Below, one piece after another: positions 6,487 through 9,910 of a DNA stretch of 9,910 nucleotides (the first letter of the stretch is position 1; each line of letters starts with the position of its first letter). The stretch comes from Microcaldota archaeon. Lineage in GTDB: Archaea > Micrarchaeota > Micrarchaeia > Anstonellales > Bilamarchaeaceae. The notes beneath the pieces were generated by a model, which saw only the letters and a list, made by a program, of their open reading frames with translations, did not search any database and was not told where the DNA came from. The stretch is from assembly GCA_013331535.1 (NCBI GenBank), contig DUGF01000041.1:1-9910 (forward strand). The letters are read 5' to 3'. A program made the translations under genes and the position numbers.

Positions 6487-7635
6487 ATGACTGATACTCA
6501 AGACAAAGAGAAAAAACCCGGGCGTAAAAAAGATATATGGGACAAATGGGTTGGAGATTTGCGAAATCATACCGATGTTGCCAAGATGCCAGAACGAAAA
6601 ACTTATCTTACAGATGTTGTCGAACAGGTTGATCTTACAAAAACTAATTCTGTGCGCGATTTGGTTAAATCTTTTAGCAATATGTCTGTGCAGGCAAGAA
6701 ATATCGGTCAGTGCGCTGAAATATTCGAGAATATGCTTACAGATAAAGACAGGCCAACTATATTGTTAGGTCTTTCCGGTCCTTTAATTGCAGCTGGTTT
6801 GCGAAATGTGATAAAAGATATGATTAGACTTAATCTTGTTGATGCAATAGTTTCTACAGGAGCGGTTCTTTATCAGGATTTTTACCAATCAATGGGTTTC
6901 CAGCATTTCAAAGGAGATCCAAACGAAGATGATTTGAAATTAAGAAATTTGCTTATTGATCGTATCTATGATACCTATGTTGATGAAGTGCATTTTGACC
7001 ACACAGACCATAAGATTGCAGATTGGCTGGAAACTCTTGAACCACGTGATTATTCCTCGCGCGAATTGATGAATCTTCTTGGTGCTGAAATTGAGGATGA
7101 GAATTCCATTCTTTATCAGGCGCATCGTCACAACATTCCTGTTTTTTCTCCAGCGCTTTGCGATAGTTCGATAGGAATCGGTTATACTATCTACTACGCA
7201 CGCAATCGGGACAAGCCATATACTGAGCGAGTTACTCTGGATATGATAAGAGATAATAATGAAATTCTGCAGATAATCGATAAATCCAAGAAAACCTCTG
7301 CGATTTACATCGGTGGTGGAACTCCAAAGAACTGGATAAATGATGCGGTAGTCATGGCATCGTATGTTCGGAACAGGGAATTTGATGGGCATTATTATAT
7401 TTTCCAAGTTACGACCGATGTTCCGCACTGGGGCGGGTTAAGCGGAAGCACATTGAAAGAGGCGCAATCCTGGGGAAAGGTTTACAAAAAAGCTACAAAG
7501 CAGATGGCTTTTGTTGAAGCATCTGTTGCAATGCCACTTATTGTTGGTTCGGTTGTACAAAAACCAGAATTATATCAGAACCGCTCGAGATTGAATTACA
7601 AATGGACTGGAAACGTATTGGACTCAATATACTGA
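6487..7635 (+). CDS. Deoxyhypusine synthase family protein (DHS-like subtype)
   Basis: Classical DHS transfers the aminobutyl group of spermidine to a lysine of aIF5A using NAD; relatives make homospermidine or related polyamines. The 382-residue protein shows family motifs: LGLSGPLIAAGLRNVIKDMI (NAD region), VDAIVSTGAVLYQDFYQ, FSPALCDSSIGI, GGGTPKNW (276-283) and LSGSTLKEAQSWGKV, where Lys331 matches the catalytic lysine that forms the enzyme-substrate imine. Where classical DHS has GGGxxKHH, with the active-site histidine, this protein has KNW. The downstream TTDVPHWGGLSGST resembles the bacterial and archaeal DHS-like subgroup more than canonical DHS. The N-terminus (about 1-25) is a charged Lys/Asp tail. 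A BRE/TATA box and a Shine-Dalgarno serve this gene alone. It may be the sole hypusine enzyme of this organism or a polyamine-forming paralogue; the sequence cannot decide. Confidence 0.88.
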   Translation: MTDTQDKEKKPGRKKDIWDKWVGDLRNHTDVAKMPERKTYLTDVVEQVDLTKTNSVRDLVKSFSNMSVQARNIGQCAEIFENMLTDKDRPTILLGLSGPLIAAGLRNVIKDMIRLNLVDAIVSTGAVLYQDFYQSMGFQHFKGDPNEDDLKLRNLLIDRIYDTYVDEVHFDHTDHKIADWLETLEPRDYSSRELMNLLGAEIEDENSILYQAHRHNIPVFSPALCDSSIGIGYTIYYARNRDKPYTERVTLDMIRDNNEILQIIDKSKKTSAIYIGGGTPKNWINDAVVMASYVRNREFDGHYYIFQVTTDVPHWGGLSGSTLKEAQSWGKVYKKATKQMAFVEASVAMPLIVGSVVQKPELYQNRSRLNYKWTGNVLDSIY

Positions 7636-7697
7636 TTTGAAAAATGCCAACCCTGCAAACTCCTTCCTTTAGATTGGAGCAAAGGGCATTTTTCAAA
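7636..7697 (+). terminator. 13-bp perfect hairpin directly after the DHS-like stop
   Basis: TTTGAAAAATGCC (7636-7648) pairs perfectly with GGCATTTTTCAAA (7685-7697). Within the 36-base loop, CTCC (7660-7663) can pair with GGAG (7676-7679). The stem begins at the base after the stop codon. It could act as a bidirectional terminator or transcript-end stabiliser between the convergent DHS-like and larB genes. Confidence 0.6.
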
Positions 7698-7703
7698 ACT
7701 TTT

Positions 7704-7787
7704 GTTCCTCGACCTTCAAACCGCGCATCATGCATCAGCATGGTGTTGCCAGCAGGCAACCCTTCAGGGCGCGGTGGTCGAGAGAAC
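7704..7787. other. Branched base-paired element between convergent genes
   Basis: An outer stem pairs GTTCCTCGACC (7704-7714) with GGTCGAGAGAAC (7776-7787, one bulged A). After a five-base left bulge, ACCGCGC (7720-7726) pairs with GCGCGGT (7769-7775). Inside sit two perfect small hairpins, CATGC-ATCA-GCATG (7729-7742) and GTTGCC-AGCA-GGCAAC (7745-7760), plus a very short CC-TTCA-GG. About 58 of 84 bases can pair. This exceeds what a terminator needs and suggests a structured RNA or a small palindromic element. It lacks tRNA signatures; the strand is undetermined. Confidence 0.55.
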
Positions 7788-7802
7788 AAATGATCGCCAA
7801 TT

Positions 7803-8546
7803 TCATTTCCTATTTATCAAACTCGCGAAATACCCAGCCCCGAATCCATTATCTATATTCATTACCGCAACCCCAGGCGAGCAGCTGTTAAGCATTGCAA
7901 GAAGAGGGGCAATTCCATTGAAATGCGCTCCATAACCGATGCGCGTTGGAACCGCGATTATCGGTTTGTCTGTGAGCCCTGCAACAACGCTTGGAAGCGC
8001 GCCTTCCATTCCGGCAACAACAATGATGACTTCGGCACTGCGGATTTTTTCTATTTTTGAAAGGAGTCTGTGAAGTCCCGCAACGCCCACATCATAAACG
8101 CGTTCTACATTGTTTCCGAAAAATTCTGCGGTTAAGGCGGCTTCTTCTGCGATTGGAATATCTGAAGTTCCTGCGCTAAGAACAAGGATTGTTTTATTTT
8201 TTCCCAGTCCGCGGTTTCTGTTTCCCATTGTTTTTTTATTGACGACCATCAGAAGTCCCGCATCTTCATTGAATTTCGCGTGCGGAACAACTTTTTTTAT
8301 TTTTCCGTAGATTTCCGCGTTAGCTTTTGTCGCAAGGACATTCTGCTTTTTCTTTGAAAGTTCCCGGATTATTTTTATTATCTGTTCGGTTTTTTTTCCG
8401 GTGCATAAGATTACTTCAGGATATCCACGTATTTTTTCCCGAACCAAATCGACGTTGGCAAAGCCTAAATCAACACTTAGGCGAGTTGCTTTTGATTTGC
8501 TGTTTGCTTTATTTTTTGTTTTATATTTTCCGTTTTTCGTTTTCAT
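7803..8546 (-). CDS. larB: Pyridinium-3,5-biscarboxylic acid mononucleotide synthase LarB
   Basis: LarB carboxylates the pyridinium ring of nicotinic acid adenine dinucleotide and hydrolyses it, giving P2CMN, the first step towards the nickel-pincer nucleotide cofactor. It is related to the PurE carboxylase. The 247-residue protein has the family motifs GYPEVILCTGKKTEQI (about 42-57), LSAGTSDIPIAEEA (about 123-136), VYDVGVAGLHRLL, VVAGMEGALPSVVAGL, VPTRIGYGA and the C-terminal NIDNGFGAG. The usual N-terminal helical segment is replaced by a Lys/Asn/Ser-rich basic tail of about 20 residues (MKTKNGKYKTKNKANSKSK), so the true start could be slightly inside. It lies 12 bases after the larE stop, so the two genes are almost certainly co-transcribed and functionally coupled. 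It converges on the DHS-like gene. LarC is not present nearby. Confidence 0.92.
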   Translation of the reverse strand: MKTKNGKYKTKNKANSKSKATRLSVDLGFANVDLVREKIRGYPEVILCTGKKTEQIIKIIRELSKKKQNVLATKANAEIYGKIKKVVPHAKFNEDAGLLMVVNKKTMGNRNRGLGKNKTILVLSAGTSDIPIAEEAALTAEFFGNNVERVYDVGVAGLHRLLSKIEKIRSAEVIIVVAGMEGALPSVVAGLTDKPIIAVPTRIGYGAHFNGIAPLLAMLNSCSPGVAVMNIDNGFGAGYFASLINRK

Positions 8547-8558
8547 TGGTCTTCCCTT

Positions 8559-9395
8559 TCACTTAGTTCCTTTTCTCCCTTCATTCAATCCCTTATTCAG
8601 CTTTCCTGATTTAAATCCTTCCAAATCAAGCGTGACATTCTTGAAACCCGCAGCGACCAGTTCGGTTCTGATTTTTTCAATATTTCCCAGGATGTCCTTG
8701 AAATTCTCTTTAGGAACCTCTATTCTCGCTTCTTTTCCGTAATGCCTTACCCGAAGATGCCTTAATCCAGTTTCATTACATATATTTTTTATCGCAAATT
8801 CCGCTTTTTCAATCATCTCTAGTTTTCTATCGGTTACTTTTGAACCGTATGGAATGCGCGATGCAAGGCATGGGCTTGCGGGTTTGTTCCAGTTTGGCAA
8901 TCCAAGTCTCCTTGCGATTTCAACAATTTCCTTTTTTGTTATTCCCGCATCACGGAGCGGGCTAACAACTTTAAATTCATCCGCGGCAATCATGCCTGGC
9001 CTGTGGTCTCCTTCATCGTCCTTGTTTGCACCATTGAGAAGATTTGTCATTCCGTTTTGTTTTGCAATTTCTTTCATGTGCCCATAAAGGTTTTTCTTGC
9101 AGAAATAGAACCTATCCGAGAAATTTTTCACGTATCCAGGGTCACATATCTCAGTCGTATCTGCGAATATATGTCTTGCGCCGATTCCACGTGCAATTTC
9201 CTTTGCGCTATCCAGTTCATACTGGGGGTATGAAGCAGATACTGACGTAACCGCAGCGCATTTTTCTCCGAGTTCATCTGCAGCTATTTTCAGGACCAGC
9301 GTGCTATCCACCCCGCCGGAATATGCAACGAGCGCGTTTCCCAAAAGTCGAATCTTCTTTCTAAGCAGCAGAATTTTTTTATCCAAGAAATCCAT
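8559..9395 (-). CDS. larE: Sulfur-transfer enzyme LarE (P2CMN sulfurtransferase, PP-loop family)
   Basis: LarE adenylates the carboxyl groups of P2CMN and inserts sulfur, converting them to thioacids before LarC adds nickel. The 278-residue protein has the PP-loop SGGVDS at residues 26-31, the family motif LLNGANKDDEGDHRPG, and KPASPCLASRIPYG with Cys176. Counted from the preferred start, Cys176 has the same number as the sacrificial sulfur-donor cysteine of Lactobacillus plantarum LarE. The start ATG 9395 is chosen because GGGAG (9408-9404) lies eight bases upstream; a GTG at 9401 would be too close to it. The RCYxCK motif common in cluster-binding LarE proteins reads RFYFCK here (Phe96, Cys99), so the first cysteine of that pair is missing. 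This argues for the sacrificial-cysteine type rather than the [4Fe-4S] type. It is the first gene of the larE-larB operon. Confidence 0.92.
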   Translation of the reverse strand: MDFLDKKILLLRKKIRLLGNALVAYSGGVDSTLVLKIAADELGEKCAAVTSVSASYPQYELDSAKEIARGIGARHIFADTTEICDPGYVKNFSDRFYFCKKNLYGHMKEIAKQNGMTNLLNGANKDDEGDHRPGMIAADEFKVVSPLRDAGITKKEIVEIARRLGLPNWNKPASPCLASRIPYGSKVTDRKLEMIEKAEFAIKNICNETGLRHLRVRHYGKEARIEVPKENFKDILGNIEKIRTELVAAGFKNVTLDLEGFKSGKLNKGLNEGRKGTK

Positions 9396-9403
9396 CTTCA
9401 CAT

Positions 9404-9408
9404 CTCCC
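9404..9408 (-). promoter_or_regulatory. Shine-Dalgarno of larE (GGGAG)
   Basis: GGGAG on the minus strand, eight bases before ATG 9395; it decides between that codon and the in-frame GTG at 9401. A TATATA stretch at 9411-9418 is too close to the start to be its TATA box at the normal spacing. Confidence 0.6.
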
Positions 9409-9427
9409 TAGTATATATTTTCGCGGA

Positions 9428-9491
9428 TATTCAAAACCAACTAGTAATACGGATTGGTGATTATTAATCCTATTTCATTTGGTTTTGAATA
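9428..9491. repeat. 13-bp inverted repeat in the divergent larE / protease gap
   Basis: TATTCAAAACCAA (9428-9440) and TTGGTTTTGAATA (9479-9491) are perfect reverse complements separated by 38 bases. Nearly concentric inside lies a smaller GGATT/AATCC pair (9451-9455 and 9466-9470). The location upstream of larE fits a paired operator site or a cruciform. The gap 9396-9556 holds no gene. Confidence 0.7.
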
Positions 9492-9494
9492 GAT

Positions 9495-9520
9495 CGATCA
9501 AAATTTATTTATTTTGATCG
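9495..9520. promoter_or_regulatory. Palindromic operator-like site (10-bp arms, 6-bp spacer)
   Basis: CGATCAAAAT (9495-9504) and ATTTTGATCG (9511-9520) form a perfect dyad around TTATTT. It ends eight bases before the TATA-like element of the protease gene, the position used by many archaeal dimeric regulators acting upstream of the promoter. The AT-rich core could also be a TATA element. Confidence 0.55.
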
Positions 9521-9527
9521 GGATATC

Positions 9528-9536
9528 TTAATAAAT
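9528..9536 (+). promoter_or_regulatory. TATA-like element of the secreted protease gene
   Basis: TTAATAAAT centred about 25 bases before ATG 9557, with no Shine-Dalgarno in between, consistent with a leaderless transcript. Confidence 0.5.
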
Positions 9537-9556
9537 GTTCGCGGTTTAACCGATTT

Positions 9557-9910
9557 ATGAAACCAGTTGTTCGTTTAGTTGCCGTGATGCTCACATTGAT
9601 ATTGCTGACTCCATTTGCATTCGCGGAATGCCCAACCGGAGATGCATCCTACTTTGTTCCAGCCGTTGTTGGAAGCGACGGAGGACTGGTGAAAATATCA
9701 GTTAAGCTTTTTCCAGGTGTAGGTGATACCTATCTTACTACCCAGCCACATACTGGAGTCTCAACCCAGATTTCAACAGATGATGCTATCACAATCGCAT
9801 TTTCAAAGGCAGACGCAGAGCCCTCGGAATGCGATGTACTTGTTAAGATAGAAGGAAGGGGGGTTGCGGATTATGTTGATGGTCCAAGCGCAGGTGCGGC
9901 CGTAGCCGTT
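9557..9910 (+). CDS. Predicted secreted Lon-like (S16) serine protease, partial (5' part; runs off window end)
   Basis: The reading frame stays open for 118 codons to the last base of the window with no stop, so only the N-terminal part is seen. Residues 1-23 form a signal peptide (basic MKPVVRL, hydrophobic core, cleavage plausible after AFA). The mature part begins ECPTG. The end of the visible sequence, VADYVDGPSAGAAVAV, is the catalytic-serine motif of Lon-type S16 proteases (DGPSAG, Ser111). The catalytic lysine would be further on, outside the window. A short S16 domain behind a signal peptide, without an AAA+ ATPase ahead of it, matches the family of predicted archaeal serine proteases related to Lon (I recall COG1750). 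Its substrate is unknown. It starts 161 bases from larE, divergently, with inverted repeats between them. Confidence 0.8.
   Translation, partial: MKPVVRLVAVMLTLILLTPFAFAECPTGDASYFVPAVVGSDGGLVKISVKLFPGVGDTYLTTQPHTGVSTQISTDDAITIAFSKADAEPSECDVLVKIEGRGVADYVDGPSAGAAVAV

Noticed and set aside
7704..7787. tRNA or tRNA-like gene
   Set aside because: No T-arm GTTCRA motif, no 7-base anticodon loop, and arm sizes are wrong on both strands.
8401..8742. Open plus-strand frame of 113 codons across the larB/larE junction
   Set aside because: Antisense to two well-recognised genes, Phe/Ser/Pro-rich, without start signals.

Overview
The window is most likely a piece of an archaeal genome, probably from an uncultivated lineage with a compact genome such as a DPANN group. 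The lineage is inference and has not been tested by any search. The archaeal evidence is a three-cysteine Dph2 diphthamide enzyme, a deoxyhypusine-synthase-family protein, a predicted secreted Lon-like (S16) protease, BRE/TATA-type promoters and several genes that look leaderless (TATA element centred about 25-27 bases before the start codon). Gene density is high and base composition is moderately AT-rich.

Layout. Positions 25-4497 (+) carry three housekeeping enzymes: phosphoenolpyruvate synthase (ppsA), Dph2 almost touching it, then SAICAR synthase (purC) after a short gap with a 13-bp tandem duplication. Positions 4610-5839 (+) encode a signal-peptide, C-terminally anchored surface protein that looks like a degenerate HtrA/trypsin-fold protease. 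Positions 6009-6350 (+) encode a small protein with three zinc ribbons, and 6487-7635 (+) a deoxyhypusine-synthase-like enzyme behind a clear BRE/TATA promoter and Shine-Dalgarno. The convergent gap 7636-7802 holds a 13-bp perfect hairpin and a second, branched, highly base-paired element. On the minus strand, larE (8559-9395) and larB (7803-8546) form a two-gene operon for nickel-pincer nucleotide (NPN) cofactor synthesis. A divergent gap with two nested or adjacent inverted repeats separates larE from a secreted S16 protease gene that runs off the window end (9557-9910+).

How the genes relate. ppsA provides gluconeogenic PEP. Dph2 starts diphthamide modification of elongation factor 2, while the DHS-like enzyme is either the hypusine enzyme for aIF5A or a polyamine-making relative. 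purC is de novo purine synthesis. LarB and LarE carry out the carboxylation/hydrolysis and sulfur-insertion steps of NPN synthesis; LarC (nickel insertion) and a client racemase are not in the window.

The most unusual non-coding signals are two degenerate heptanucleotide arrays. One is at 5838-5956, seventeen consecutive 7-mers of the form RGYANNN. The other, shorter and of the same family, lies on the opposite strand at about 4518-4566. They flank the surface-protein gene on both sides. The most unusual coding signal is a six-unit, 18-bp minisatellite that puts 36 Gly/Asn/Ser residues into an active-site hairpin of PurC.
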